A program made the position numbers and the translations under genes. A model generated the notes under the pieces. That model was not told where the DNA came from. It saw nothing but the letters and a program-made list of their open reading frames with translations, and did not search any database. Shown in pieces: positions 10,958-22,956 of a stretch of DNA of 64,000 nucleotides (positions are counted from its first letter, which is position 1; each line of letters starts with the position of its first letter). Source of the DNA: Sporobolomyces roseus (taxonomy: Eukaryota > Basidiomycota > Microbotryomycetes > Sporidiobolales > Sporidiobolaceae); NCBI GenBank assembly GCA_016617785.1, contig JADILM010000008.1, forward strand, positions 806,001 to 870,000, read 5' to 3'.

Positions 10958-12312
10958 ATGCCCAAGCACGTACAACAACCTCATGGCAAGAACAAGAAAG
11001 GAGGTAAACCAAAACAATCTACCAAAGTGAGTTTTCACTGATTTCCTTGAACATTGATTCAATGCATGAATTATGACCGCCGAAACGTCCGTCTTCTCTC
11101 TTGTTTCTTGATGAGCTGACCATGCACAAGTGTCATGTATAGGACAAGGCAAAGGCGAAAGCTAGATCAATCGTAGAGAAAGGCAAAGGTTACCTGCCAT
11201 CGTCGACGAAGCAATCTTTCTTAGAGGACATTGCGACGACGCATCATCAAGCTGCTACTCCCACTCAGAGGAGTTACCCACAGTCTTTTCAAAACGACGA
11301 TCTCAGCGTCAAACCTCTCTTCCCCTCCCCCTCTTCGGTCAATCACAGTGTTCCTTCCGAACTCGCAAGCGAACTTCACCGTTCTCACTCTATCGCTTCT
11401 TCAAGTCGTTCTTCCTTCGTTGGACGTCTCATGAGTGACGAAAACGACGCTTATGACGATCAGGAGGACGAGGACGAGGGTTATCATGCAGATTACAGGA
11501 GTGACATGGGAGATGAATTTTACGCTGGAGGAGAAGAAGAGGAGGAGGAGCAAGAGGGAGGCTTACCCGTCAATCGTTACGATGGACTCGTTTACGTTAC
11601 CGATGGATCTTCGTCCCCGTCAAGCTTCACGAGTAGGTCATCTTCGTCCGACGATGGAGAAGAACAAGAAAGGAGGAGGCGTCAACAACAGATGATGGGC
11701 AACTCTGAAACTTCTTACGAGGACGCATCTCCCGCTACTTCGACCTCACAAGCACTCTATTCACCTCCACCGAAATCGACCAAACTTCAATCGGCCGAAT
11801 TACCAGAGTATCGTTACGCTCCCGTTTCAGCTTCTTTCTCTTACACCGGTCCTTCCTACGAACAACATCCTCATCCCTCCTCCTCGACCTCAAGTCAACA
11901 CTATCACTACATCCCTCACGACACGTACGCCTCTCAACTCGTCGAAGCTTACGCACAATCCGCCGCTCCTTCCCCTGCGATCTCTCCTTCGAACTCTGGT
12001 GCTTCGACTCCTCGTGGTCGCAACCCCCACCCTCGACTCTTGTGGCGTTCGATCCTCTCCTCTGAAGTAATCGACGCTCTCGATCAACACCACCAAAAAA
12101 TCGCTGGAGTTCCTCTACCACGAATCGAATCGGTTGAAGACGACCACTTCGCATTGGATGTCGGAAAAGAGAGGGAGGGAACTGGGAAATTGGATGTCGA
12201 AGTGAGGGAGAGGGATAAAGAGAGAGAAAGAAGTAGGATGGGTCATCATAGGAGACCACTGAGTAAAGAAGGGAGGAGGTGGAGTCGTGCAGTCGAGAAA
12301 TGGGGTCTCTAG
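10958..12312 (+). CDS. Uncharacterised acidic, low-complexity protein
   Basis: Two exons (10958-11026 and 11143-12312) give 412 residues. The start MPKHVQQPHGKNKKGGKPKQ is basic. It is followed by an acidic segment (DDQEDEDEGYHADY, then GGEEEEEEQEGGLPVN), Ser/Pro-rich stretches and a moderately conserved-looking C-terminal part (LLWRSILSSEVIDALDQHHQ, then a charged RERDKERERSRMG helix and EGRRWSRAVEKWGL). No domain was recognised. Intron donor GTGAGT (11027) and acceptor TATAG (ending 11142) are canonical, and the joint keeps frame from the first ATG. Composition suggests an intrinsically disordered, probably nuclear protein; this is inference. Confidence 0.65.
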
Positions 12313-12771
12313 GTCTCAGCGCATCATGGTCATCGCTTCGCTTTGCTCCTCTCTCTTTTCCCTTCGACCGAATGTCGTCGTTGTCGTTGTATAGCATTCA
12401 AAATTTTGACCCTCTCACACTACTCTCTATACCCCTTTTCCTTCCCTTCCCTTCAAAATTATTCGTACGCACACCACACAAACCACTCCAAGTTGACGTT
12501 ACTTCTACCACCTCCATTCTCTTTCTCTCTCTCTCTCTCGTTAGCGACGTTGATCGTACCCTCTCTTCCTTTTTTGTACCATTTTTTCGCTCTATGTTTC
12601 GATCTTTTCTTTACCTTTGTTCACATTTCGCAACACTTCAACTTCGCAATCTCATCATGTTGATACCAATCACTCTCTTACTCTCGAGCGAACTGCAGTT
12701 TGTAGATAAGATGATATGAAGAAAGTGTCTATTACCACTCAAGTTCGATGCTACTTCTCTGTCAAAGTCCA
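12313..12771. other. Convergent intergenic region, no gene seen
   Basis: This is the 3' flank of the acidic-protein gene and of the minus-strand MFS gene. It is T/C-rich with homopyrimidine runs (about 12520-12540). Short open frames show no recognisable content. Confidence 0.4.
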
Positions 12772-15026
12772 CTACTCCTCCGCACTCTCCTCATTACTCG
12801 CTCTACCACCATGATGTAACCTGAGAGCTGAAGCAGCTCCTACGCAAGATACTCCCATCATGCAATAAAAGACGAGTTTCCCTCCTGCCAAATGATGCGA
12901 AATTGAGAGAGCGAAGAAACTTGAAGCGAACGTAGGACCGATTGCACGCATGAGGGAAGCGAGCATTTGAGCAGTTCCATTCACGGTTCCAAGGAGTCGT
13001 TTTGAAGGTGCTGAATCCGTGACGACTAGCATGTTGCAAGCGTAAGACATGTTTGCGCTATTCGAGATCAAGGTCTCAGTATTCGGACCTCGAGAGCAAA
13101 GTGATACTTGACGGCTCACAATGATTTGAGTACGAGAAAGACGATCATGACGCTCCAAACGGTTCTTCGATCTCGATTGACGGCGCACCAACTCATGATC
13201 GGAAAGAGCGCAAATACGACTGGGTAGATCATCATGAGAGATCTGTAGAGCTTGACAGTCCCGAATCGTCGTTGGAGGGGAGGGAACAGGAGGAGTTGGA
13301 AGCAAACGGCGGAAACGGAGTAGAGTGACATTGCTGTGCCGATGTCGGATTCTCGGAAGCCTGCGAGAGCACTCCATAGTCAGCAGTCTCTTCGGATGAA
13401 CGAGGATGAAGGACGAGCGTACCGAGACCACCTATACGAATGGGAGAGTAACAGAAGAGGATAAAGAGTGCGTCTATAGCGACAGTTTCGAATGCGAGGA
13501 AAGCCTGCGAAGATAAAAGGAAGTAGAATCAGCTTCAAAATTGAGCGATACTTGCGATCCATTCAGGCTCACGTAGGTGGTAAGAGCAGCTAGAACTCGA
13601 CTCGTGAACATAGCGGAGAAAGGAGGAGGTTTGACCGGTCCCGATCCTTCTGCTGCCATTTCCTCTGCATTGACCTGCCCCAAATCGGATCTTGACTCTC
13701 GAGCAGCGGGAGTACTGTATCCACTGTCGGTGTCGTCTTGATCTTCGAGTAATCGACGCTGTTCTGGAGGAGCTGGGAGAGTAGTCGAGGTCGCCGCAAC
13801 GAATCGACCGTGTCGTTTTGCGCTTCTGCGATCGGTCTTAGTAGGAAGAGAGGGCGGAGTTGGCTTGAGAGTCTCTTCAAGGAAGAAGAAACCTATAATA
13901 GCTCCTGTGAACGGGAACAGCGAGCCAACGATACAGGGGAGAACGTAAGGGTTGTCGACGAAGAAAGGAGTGTCGAAGTATCGAGGGAATCTTTCAGCTG
14001 GATGGGAAAGGTAACCTCCAAGTAGCGGTCTGCGAGACAGAGGAGCCACGTGATTAGCAATGACTTCCTTTCCGAGGGAAAGGATGAGCCTACCCGATCG
14101 CACTCCCGAGAGACCAAGCCAGAGGTAAGACGGAGAATGCTCGAGCTTGATTCGTTTCATCCGTCAATTCTCCGAGAGTTCCTTTGATGACCGCAACGTT
14201 TCCGTTCAACGCTCCACCGATGCAACGCGAGACAATGAGGGCTGTGAAGCTCTGTGATAATCCGAAAGCGATGATCGAGATCGTGACACCCGTCAACCCG
14301 ATTAGTAGGACGGGTTTGCGACCTAGACGAGAGAAAACGTCAGCAAAAAGACAAGAGCAAGGAATGCACGAGACTCACCTATCCGATCTGAAAGTCGTCC
14401 CCAGGCGAGAACAGTTGCGAACGTCGTGAATGCAAAGAGCGATTCCTGGAGGGAATTGCAGGAGCTCATTAGTCTCGCAAAAACAGCGATGAACCCGACA
14501 GTTTCTTACGATAATTCCAGCCCAATAGCCAAGTTTCGATGGATCATCCGTAACGCGTAGATCCTCCAGAAAGCGCGCAATGAAAGGAAAGATGACGGTG
14601 AAAGCAATAGGTTCTCCGAAACGCATCAGACATAGCACCAGTACTTGCGCTACCGAGTAAACAGATACGAGGATCAGTTGAGGGTTCTCTGCTTCGAATG
14701 AGAGGGAGATACGTACTCGTAGGTAGAGGAGTTGGAACGATTTTATCCTTCCCTCGCTGCTCCGTCAATAAAAGTTCTCGTTCCTGAGCTTCAGGACCCG
14801 GCCCTGATCCTCCTATCGATCTCAGTTATCGTGTAATCAGCGTTGAGCTCCCGATCTCGACGAGAGGACGCAACGAACCTGTAGGGAGAGCTGTCGAAAC
14901 ATTTCGCTCGATTTCGCTCTCGTCCGTCAATAAAGGCTCCCGTTCATCGGGTTCCTCTGCATTGCTTCTTTTCGGCTGTCCTACGAACCCCTTGATGAAT
15001 CGCCTGTTGCGGATCGAGGCGAGCAT
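12772..15026 (-). CDS. MFS transporter, DHA1 / ZIFL-like
   Basis: A 12-TM-type major facilitator, similar to plant ZIFL and fungal YCR023C-type transporters. Recognisable elements are a first TM with FGEPIAFTVIFPFIARFLED, the loop 2-3 signature GRLSDRIGRKPVLLIG, the TM4-5 region SRCIGGALNGNVAVIKGTLGE and LPLAWSLGSAIGPLLGGYL, a long hydrophilic central loop, and C-terminal helices including SYACNMLVVTDSAPS and LLGTVNGTAQMLASLMRAIG. The N-terminal cytosolic region contains two acidic dileucine motifs (DEREPLLTD, QERELLLTE) encoded by duplicated exons (14879-15026 and 14717-14812). Dileucine motifs commonly direct proteins to vacuole or endosome. The substrate is unknown. There are at least nine exons, and the second half is more heavily split. 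Confidence 0.88.
14650..15000 (-). repeat. Tandem exon-plus-intron duplication in the MFS gene
   Basis: The end of exon 1 with its 66-nt intron (14813-14878) and exon 2 with its 67-nt intron (14650-14716) are similar to each other. Shared strings include TTTATTGACGGA in the exon, the CTCCCTAC/CTACCTAC exon end and GTTCGT/GTACGT donors. The introns align over most of their length. The duplicated peptides are EREPLLTDESEIER and ERELLLTEQRGKDK. Confidence 0.75.
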
Positions 15027-15823
15027 TCAGGGAATTTTCGGTTGAGCCGAATCGGAAGGGGCAGAGGCTGGGGGCACCGGTTTAGCTCTTGTCGGATGTG
15101 TAGAATTGGTCTGATCTATTCTCAAGTCAGAAATAAGAGAATCGTTGGAGGTCGAAATGTGGAGGAGGTCAAGAAGGAGAGAAGTTTCGGCTTGACTCCA
15201 TACCGTTCCTGACAACTCAGACCTGACATGTTATGCCTCGCCAGAGCTCTTTGAGACTGCAAATATCGAACGCAGGCCTCGCCGTAGTCATCCGAACTCC
15301 ACTAGAACTACCGCGACCCCTTCGAGACTTTGATCTCTAAAGTAGCCCTACCGCTCTCGTGTCGACTTGAACGCTCTGCAGGGAACACGAGAGAGCCTAT
15401 GGGCTGATAGCTTCTGGCCTGATGGCCGCCTGAACCAGTCACTTCCCTTCGCTGGCTCATGATTCTACTTTTCCACTTTCTTCGCTCCTCTGCACCGTTC
15501 GCTGTTCTGTAACTCGACGCTGTGACCCTGGCCTTTCACCTACAGCATAATCGCGTTGAACAGTCCGGACAACTGATCTTGAGAAGCGGCTGTTGCGCTT
15601 CGACGAACAACCCCACCCGAACAATCGTTCGACTCTTTCACGACAGATTGAAGTCGAGAAGACAACTGAACGAAGCAGAACATAGTAAAGATACTTCTAG
15701 ATTGCGTTGTTGCGTTACCAAAGGGCCGCGAGACAAGATTGAAGAGACATACAACAGAATAGTGAACAAACCCGGAGAAAATGCAATTCGCTCGTGATCC
15801 CTTCCTTCGTAACACTTCCGCCT
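15027..15823. promoter_or_regulatory. Upstream region of the MFS gene / 3' flank of the PTM1-type gene
   Basis: About 800 bp separating two minus-strand genes. It holds the presumptive MFS promoter and leader. An open frame (15027-15215) abuts the MFS start on the same strand but begins without an ATG and shows no domain. Nothing else was recognised. Confidence 0.4.
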
Positions 15824-18078
15824 CTAGTCATTCTTCGTACTCCTTCGATATTCAGGAGGAGGTGCGTCGAAAGCAGTCGGACTCATGTCGCCATGTTGAG
15901 TCGTGATGTCGAGCTGACGATCGTCTCCCTCGCTGTACCTCAACCGTTCCCTCTCATCCCCATCACCATTTTCTCCCTTTCCCCTCGATCCAAACCTTGA
16001 ATCGTTCTTCCCTCTCAAATGACTCTCTTCATCATCATCACTCCCGACTTCGAACATGACTCCTTCCTCTTCATTCCTCGACATCGACCTCCTCCTCATC
16101 GGATAAGTATCCTTCAATTCGTCTGCTCCTTCCCTCTCCGAGTCCGGTAACAACGCATCAACATCGTACATATCCGCTTCGTCCTCTGTTTGAGGGAGTT
16201 CATCGGATAATGCGAGTCGTCGATTGTTCCCGCTTGGTCTCCAGAGAATGGCGATTGAGAAGAACACGAGGAAGTAGAGAGCTGAAGACCATCCTTCGAC
16301 GAAGAACCAGCGAGTCTTCCAGGTTCGAGAGGGGAAAGAGGAAGAGAGTCGAGAGGAGAAGGAAACGGCGGAAATGATGAAGAAGAGGAGGACGACGAAA
16401 GTCGCGGCGAAGAGAATGTATTGAAGTCGAGTAAACACTGTTGTGAGACGAGTTGGTCAGCTATGGAGAGCGTGCAGGAGCTAAGCTAGAGCGTTAGCTT
16501 ACTCGTCTTTTTGTAAGTTTGGCGACGATTAGAGAGTTCAGAGATGGTCGAAGTCAAGGAGTACACTGCAAATCACCGATTTACTCGTCAGCATGGTCTC
16601 GCTCGAACGAGAGGAGAGCGTGGAGACTCACTGATCCAGGTGAGGAAAGCTGTGAGATTCAAAGCGAGAGGAATGACGAAGAAGATTACGAAGGAACCTT
16701 CTGAATCGACAGATAGAGCGCTAAATCCGAGAGAGTATCTGCGATGGCACCAACTTCTATGAGTTGCAAGTTTGCTCTGAGAGAGAAAGTGCCAACGTAC
16801 AAGATCCCAAACACGAGATGAAAGAGAGCCAGTAACCTGACCCTCCCTAGCGCTCCACCTAGAGTAGGTCTCACAACTGACAATCCCATACTCGCCAAAC
16901 ACAACAAATACAAGCTCATACTATTCCTCGCTGCACCAATCACCGATACGAGCACTAGGAAAACGCCTGCGACTCCTGGGTGTCCGACATCGTTCAGGTA
17001 GGACTCGTAGCGGTAGGTGAGGAAGTGTTCGAGGATTAGGAAGAGCGAGAGGAGGGTAACGTAGTTTTGAAGAGGGAGGAGGGAACGTCGATTCATCCAC
17101 GAGAGACCGATCCATAGGACTCCGAGAACGAGGTAGGCGATCGTGAGGTATTTGAAGAACTGTGAAGGTGATTGAAGGTCACCCCTCGTAAGTCTCAAAC
17201 TCGTGTGAAGTGAACTCGCAATCGAAACTCACTGGAATCTTTGGGTATTCACTTCCAGGTAAATGACCACCGTAATTACCTTCGAAATCGACGACTCCAG
17301 CATAACTACTATTGTACCTCGATTGCTGTAGCGAAACAGGAACGGTACCAACACAATAATAACCAGATTTCGGAACTTCGTATCGGTAAGGTCCGGTTCC
17401 TCTCGCTGCTTCGTCCACTCCTAGTGGCGCCGACGGAACCGGATCGAATCTGACTGAGGTTGTCCAGACTGTCGAGTTTATCGGAGTTTGAGAGTGTTCG
17501 TCGGAAACTATGAATTTCCCGAGTTGAGAATATTCACATAATCCTGCTTGTCGAGCTGCTAGAGTACAGATATACACTCGCTGTGAGAAGAGTGCAACCG
17601 TACACGTTAGCGGAAGGTCAAGCGTGAATGCGAGGTTCCAAACTCACATCTTCTTCCCAATCATTCAACTTGTTCTCTCCCGAAGGATCCATTCCCAAGT
17701 ACTTCGCATCCTCCCACTCGAACACGACTAAAGCCAATTGACCTCTCGAAGCAGGAGCGAATAAGACTGCACACTCAACGAGAGTTTAGCAAGATGCAGT
17801 CGAGAAACGTAGGAAGAAACGAAAGACTTACTTTCGATGAAAGGATCCTGTACGCCCCGTCCCAATTCGTCGTTGCCCCACATACCACTACATACTTGCC
17901 TGACCTATCTCACAAAGATTCAAGTGTATTAGGAACACACAATTCGAGGGGTGAGTGAAAGGTTTGGGTTACGTACAGCATCTTGATCTGATACCAGAAC
18001 TTGATAGGATAGTACACAAGGTATCAAGAGTGATATCCATGCTGAGCTCGAGAGCAGTAGTGATCGTAAACTCGGCAT
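15824..18078 (-). CDS. PTM1-type seven-transmembrane protein (Lung 7-TM receptor family)
   Basis: A Golgi/endosomal membrane protein of the PTM1/GPR107 family. The start MPSLRSLLLSSAWISLLIPC is a signal peptide, encoded in a first exon that ends GTATCAGATCAAGATGCT before GTACGT. The lumenal domain contains CSGMWGNDELGRGVQDPFIE, GQLALVVFEWEDAKYLGMD and KSGYYCVGTVPVS. The seven-helix part begins FFKYLTIAYLVLGVLWIGL and continues through RYESYLNDVGHPGVAG, GALGRVRLLALFHLVFGILY and the last helices LQYILFAATFVVLLFFIIS and GWSSALYFLVFFSIAILWRP. A hydrophilic acidic tail follows (DVDALLPDSEREGADELK). The family is conserved in fungi, plants and animals; its molecular role is not settled. Six or more exons. 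Confidence 0.88.
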
Positions 18079-18460
18079 GGTGGAGCTCTACTAGAGAAAC
18101 ACCTAGGAAACAAAGTCGAAGCGAAACTTTGATCGGGAACTGCTTTGGATGCGCTTGAGTTCGTAGTGGCTAGGTGTTTCAAGTTGTGATAAGCCGTATG
18201 CTGAAGGTCAAGAGTACAGGTGTGGGTGATGGGAGGGAAGCTTCTGTCTCGAATTTCCAATTCTGATTCTTAAGTCTCGCTTTACCGACTTCTAGGCTTT
18301 TTCTTGAGATAGATCTACAATAGTACATTAGTTAGAGAGATTTACTACTTGGAAGGCCTGAGCAGACAGTAGAATTGAGTAAATTAAAGCGATAATCGAT
18401 ATCGGACGACCCACGGTTGACGCTCACTCTCTCCCCCTCTTTCACTTCAAGCGACCCTGA
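18079..18460. promoter_or_regulatory. Divergent promoter between the PTM1-type gene and the single-pass protein gene
   Basis: A 382-bp spacer between divergent starts. C/T-rich sequence (18430-18450) lies just upstream of the plus-strand ATG. No specific motif is called. Confidence 0.4.
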
Positions 18461-20707
18461 ATGAACTTTCTTAGCTCTAATCCAATCAGTACAGAACGCG
18501 CAACTAGGATCAAACAACAACGCGAGGCGAAAGCGAATCATCATTCCTCAACATCTTTGGATCAAGCCGAGTCCTCCACTTCTTCAGCTAGGGATAGATC
18601 GAGGGGCAGGAGAGACAGGGATAATGAAGATGGTGAGCCTCTCTCTGTCTAACTCGCACTCCCTCTCTTTCCTCCTGTCCTAGTTTCCCCCTCTCCTCTC
18701 GGCCCCGCTTTTAGTCCTGTCGATCCTCACCACCAGGGGGCTAGCGAGGGCGTGAATTGGCTCAACCTCAACCAAGGACTCTAGCTAACATCCCACATAT
18801 GATTGCAGCGTATCTGAGTCCATGGACTGGGGTCGATTCACCTACCTCTTCCGATTTCGAGCAACTACAACGACCAGATTCAGATGTCGAGATCGTGTTT
18901 CACAATACGGCGCAACAATCTCAAAGACCCCTTTCATCCGATTACGCGAGATCAGGTTCGAGGAGAGGTAGAGATCGAAGTTTATCTGTCGAAGAGGAAC
19001 AAGAGCTCGGCCGAGGAGCAGAAGGAGACGATGAGGATAGCAGTGCATTCGAAGATGCAGGAGATGATGGGAGAGGTAGAGGGAGGACGAGAGAGAGGAG
19101 GAGAGATCCAGAGTTAAAGCGATCATTGCTTGAAGATGCTTTGCGATCTTCGTAAGTTCTCTCTTTTCTTCGAGCTCATCTCGGATCCCAGATACTTACG
19201 AGACGGGAGTAACTAGTCTATCGACGATACTGTCACTCGCACCCGCTCACACTGGAATGTCACAGACCCCTCAAATGTCACACGTCTCCCTCGCCTCTCT
19301 TCTCTCTTCTCCTCGAACCACACTCCACACACCTCCATCACACCTCTCTATTTCTCGACCTTTCCCTCCCACACAACGACCATCCCCTTTCGCTTCCTCT
19401 CTCTCGGCTCGTTTCGAAGAAGACGAAGATGAGGATGAAGAAGATCAATCAGATTTCGAATCCTCTAAAACTCGAACTCCATCCCACGAGGACGTCCTAA
19501 CTACCTCTTCAGAAGACGACGACAATCGAACCGAACTCTCGCCTCGTGTTTCCACTTCACGAGCGATCCCGATTCCCCGTACTTCTCGTTCTTCAGCAGC
19601 GCCAATCGATTTCTTTCAACCCTCACGACCTCTCGGTTCAGCTTCCATTTCAGGCGTTTACCCTTCGAGTGATTCGCCACCTGTTTATTCGAGGAGGAGG
19701 GGAGCGAGACGAGGTAGAGGTTCGGCAAGAGGTAGAGGGGGGATCGAAAGTGGTGGGACTGCTGGGAATTCGTTGAGTCCTCAACCAGGTCCGGCGAGTT
19801 TGGAAGAGAGGAGAAGAGCTAGAATGGAGGCTGCTAGGAGTGGGTGGATGGTGGGAGAAAGAGCAGGTGCTACGGATATAGAAGATGAAACAGTCCAACC
19901 GGGTGAGCTTATGCTCTCTCGAAGCTCTACACTATGCAAGTTAGTTGACGCTTTCGCGAGGTTGTCGTTTCACAGATGAAGCTTTCGCAGAGTTATTGTC
20001 AGCAGCCCGATTCTTTTCTGACCTATCTCCTCGATCTACAACCCGTTCCCTTCCCACCTCGTTCAACTCCCATATCACTCGTCCCTCTCAACCCTCCTTC
20101 TCTCCCGTCACTTTCACCTCACTCCCTTCACTCACTCGAAGAATCCCACCCGAAGAAGAGGAAGATGAAGATCCTGCCCTCGCTTCAGAAAGCGTCCCTA
20201 CCTTAGGAGGGCTCTCTTCGGGAAGCGCAGAGGATGGGTCACAATCACCTGCGGAGAAAGTGGATCCTCTGAAAGAAGAGCGAGAGGAGAAGAAGAAGAA
20301 AGAGATGGAGAAGGAGAAGAAGAAGAAAGAGATGGAGAAGGAGAAGAAACGAAAGAAGGGTTGGTTGGAGTGGTTAGGGATCGGATTGAGTTCGGAAAAG
20401 AAGACGGTCGAATTGGGGATTTGGCACGTTGTAGGTATATGTGGAGTGTTGATTGGAGTAGGGTGGGGAGCTTCGTAAGTCTCGACGAGTTCGGAAAAGA
20501 GAGATCCTCTCGAAAATGGTTTTGACACTTCTTTGCCTCTCGTCGACTTACAGTCATCTCATTCGACATTACCTCGTACCGACTGCTATCGAATCAACGA
20601 AACACTATACAACCGGAGATACCAATTCGACTAGGTTCGAATTCGCACCGATTCCTGCCGCTTCCGCTCAACGTCAAGGAGGTTCAATGTCTGCTCTATT
20701 CCTGTGA
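18461..20707 (+). CDS. Uncharacterised low-complexity protein with one C-terminal transmembrane helix
   Basis: Five predicted exons; joints EDA-YLSPWTG, SS-LSTIL, QP-DEAFAELL and GAS-HLIRHY all use canonical sites and keep frame. The N-terminal ~480 residues are disordered (Ser/Arg/Glu-rich, acidic run FEEDEDEDEEDQSDF, RGRG segment). A Lys/Glu helix made of a 27-bp tandem repeat (KKKKEMEKE twice, about 20290-20345) precedes an amphipathic patch (GWLEWLGIGLSS) and a single hydrophobic helix (IWHVVGICGVLIGVGWGAS). About 50 residues follow it. This layout resembles receptor-like or tethering proteins of mitochondria or ER, but no homologue is recognised and no function is claimed. Confidence 0.68.
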
Positions 20708-21195
20708 TCGCCTATTCGCCACAGTCTATCACTCATCAACTCCCGAGGCCACTGCCTCTACAATTTCCCTTCGCTGAACCCAATTTCGACATTTCACGCA
20801 CTCTCTTTTTTCGCTTTCATCTGTCGACTGTTCGTCGTTTCGTGTTCGATTTCCTCACTTACCTCCCTGTTCTCTAATTCGCTCGATATCGTTTAGCTTG
20901 TTGTGTATAGTACCTTTTACGCTTGCTTCCCTTCGTCTTTCTCAGTTGTCGTTGTCGTTTTCGTTTCCTTTTTGTGTACGCCTGCTACCTTCAATACTTG
21001 TTTGATGTCTCCCCACTACTCGCTCACTATGCCCCGTCAACGCAAATTCAATGATCATGTCGTTCTACTCTGCACTCCCTTCCTCGTCGCGATCAAGATC
21101 ACTCGCGAGTAAAAAAGCATCGTTTTCGAATTTCGGTTATGAACCAGAATCAAGCGAGTATTTTTCCGAAAGCTATGTAGGAGGAAAGAGTATGT
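20708..21195. other. Convergent intergenic region, no gene seen
   Basis: The 3' flanks of two convergent genes. It is T-rich with repeated TCGTT/GTCGTT tracts (20820-20960). A 69-codon open frame (20903-21112) has no recognisable features and is not called. Confidence 0.4.
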
Positions 21196-22718
21196 CTATT
21201 TACGATTTGTGAGATCGAACAGTTTTGGGTCCATCGAGATCTTGCAGAGTCTCGCAATCAAACCTCCTAATTGAACTACTGTTGAAACTCCTTCGAGAAT
21301 CCTCATATGCGTGAATCCAATCTCCTACACACATGACACTCATCATCAGTGTTCAAGTTCAACGGAGAGGAGAGTGAGCAAGTGAGAGAGAGAAAACTAA
21401 CCCTAATGAATTCCAATTTCGTATATTCTTGTAAACTCTCCATTCCCTTGACGACCCTAAACAAAGTAGTAACGATATCTACCGCCGAGTAACCATAATT
21501 CCACAAATCCTCCAATTTGAGCATGGCTCCATCAACGTTTCCTTTGATACAGTCCTTGATCAATTCTTGAACTTTGATCGGATGGGGTTGGTCGCACACT
21601 TTGAACACTTCTGAAGGTCCTACCATCCCGAATCCGGTGTAGGTCGATTGGAGGTTGTTGACTGCTTGACGCATATCTCCTTCTGATGTGAAGATCAATG
21701 CCGTTAAACCATCTGAATTGTGCGGAACCTAAATCAAAACTGGAATTAGCGAATGCTTGAGGGAGAGGATAGAGAGAGAGAGAGAGAGAAAGGGGTAAAA
21801 CGTACTTTTTCCATCTCACAAATCTCCATCAACCTCTTCAACAACTCTTTATCCGTCAACCTCGAATACCTCAAAATCGCACACCTAGACTGAATCGGTT
21901 CGATAATCTTGTTCGACTGGTTACAAGCAAACGCGAACCTAGTAGTATTCGCGTAAAGCTCCATTGTTCTTCTCAAAGCTTGTTGTGCACCAGAAGTCAT
22001 AGAATCGGCTTCGTCGAGAATTACGAGTTTGTGTCGTCCTAAAGGGAGAGTCACTTTCTTTTGTGCGAAAGTCTTGATTCGTTCTCGTACTACATTGATA
22101 CCACTAACTCAATCTGGGGGTGAGTAGGGAAGGAGAGAAGGGAGAGAAAGGGAGGGAATGTACCGTTCGTCTGAAGCGTTGAGTTCTAAAACTCCTTCTT
22201 TGTAATGATCCCCCAACATTCCACGTGCGAGTGCCAAGATACTCGTCGTTTTACCAATACCGGGAGAACCCTGTGCAAATCAAGCTCTATCATTCAGCTT
22301 TGGATTAGAGAGGGAGCTGAGAGGGATAGGTGAAACACACTGAAATGATGATATGAGGACAATTTCCTTCTCTTGCGATTACTTTTAATCGTTCAATCGT
22401 TTCTACGTTTCCTACTATGTCGGAGAGGGTTTTCGGTCGATGCTAATTGACGGAGAGAGGGAGAGGAGAGAGAGGGGAGGAGTGGGGAGAAACTTGAACA
22501 AGATTAGCAAGTGCTTAGTAAGAACTGAGAGAGAGAGAGTCTAGATTTACCTTTTCTACCCTACATAGCAAGCAATACGAAGAGTTAGGAGAGTGAGTGG
22601 AGGTCGACGCGAGAGGAGAGAGTGGAAACACTTACCAAGGTAATTCATAAGCGGTAGCACCATCTTCCTTATCTTTCCCTTTGCCATTCGTAGCTCCTAA
22701 CATTGACGCGACCGACAT
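21196..22718 (-). CDS. RFC4: Replication factor C subunit (yeast Rfc4 / human RFC2 orthologue)
   Basis: A clamp-loader AAA+ ATPase subunit that loads PCNA on primed DNA. The protein begins [10 protein letters not shown] and enters the family core with AYELPWVEKHRPKTL and [12 protein letters not shown]. Walker A is GSPGIGKTT (Lys72); human RFC2 has GPPGTGKTT, so two positions differ but the catalytic Lys and Thr remain. Then come [15 protein letters not shown], Walker [21 protein letters not shown], sensor 1 [17 protein letters not shown] with the SRC arginine finger, and [18 protein letters not shown]. The last exon encodes [20 protein letters not shown], matching the RFC2 C-terminus. There are at least seven exons. 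The gene is divergent from the UBE2O-type gene with 238 bp between starts. Confidence 0.95.
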
Positions 22719-22956
22719 TCTAACTGATGATGGAAGTGAGATGTTTGAGCAAGAGAGGAATCGAAATCCTTCACTTTGATCTCTCACCTATCCCTTACTC
22801 GACTTGAAAGGATCGTCAAAAGTAAAGCTGGACAAATTCCCTCCTTTCACAGTGCTGTACTCCTTGAAGGCAGTGATCTTAGCTGCAGCAGCTTATTTCA
22901 TCCTTCGTTCATCTTCCTCCCTCTCTACCTCTCTACCTCGACCCTCAATCACTCCA

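Noticed and set aside
15027..15215. 62-codon open frame directly abutting the MFS start on the same strand
   Set aside because: No ATG start in frame and no domain. Treated as leader sequence.
22804..22956. In-frame N-terminal extension of the UBE2O-type protein containing a hydrophobic segment
   Set aside because: No ATG opens the extension, and the 238-bp divergent spacer is needed as promoter. The start MDSQQP fits better.
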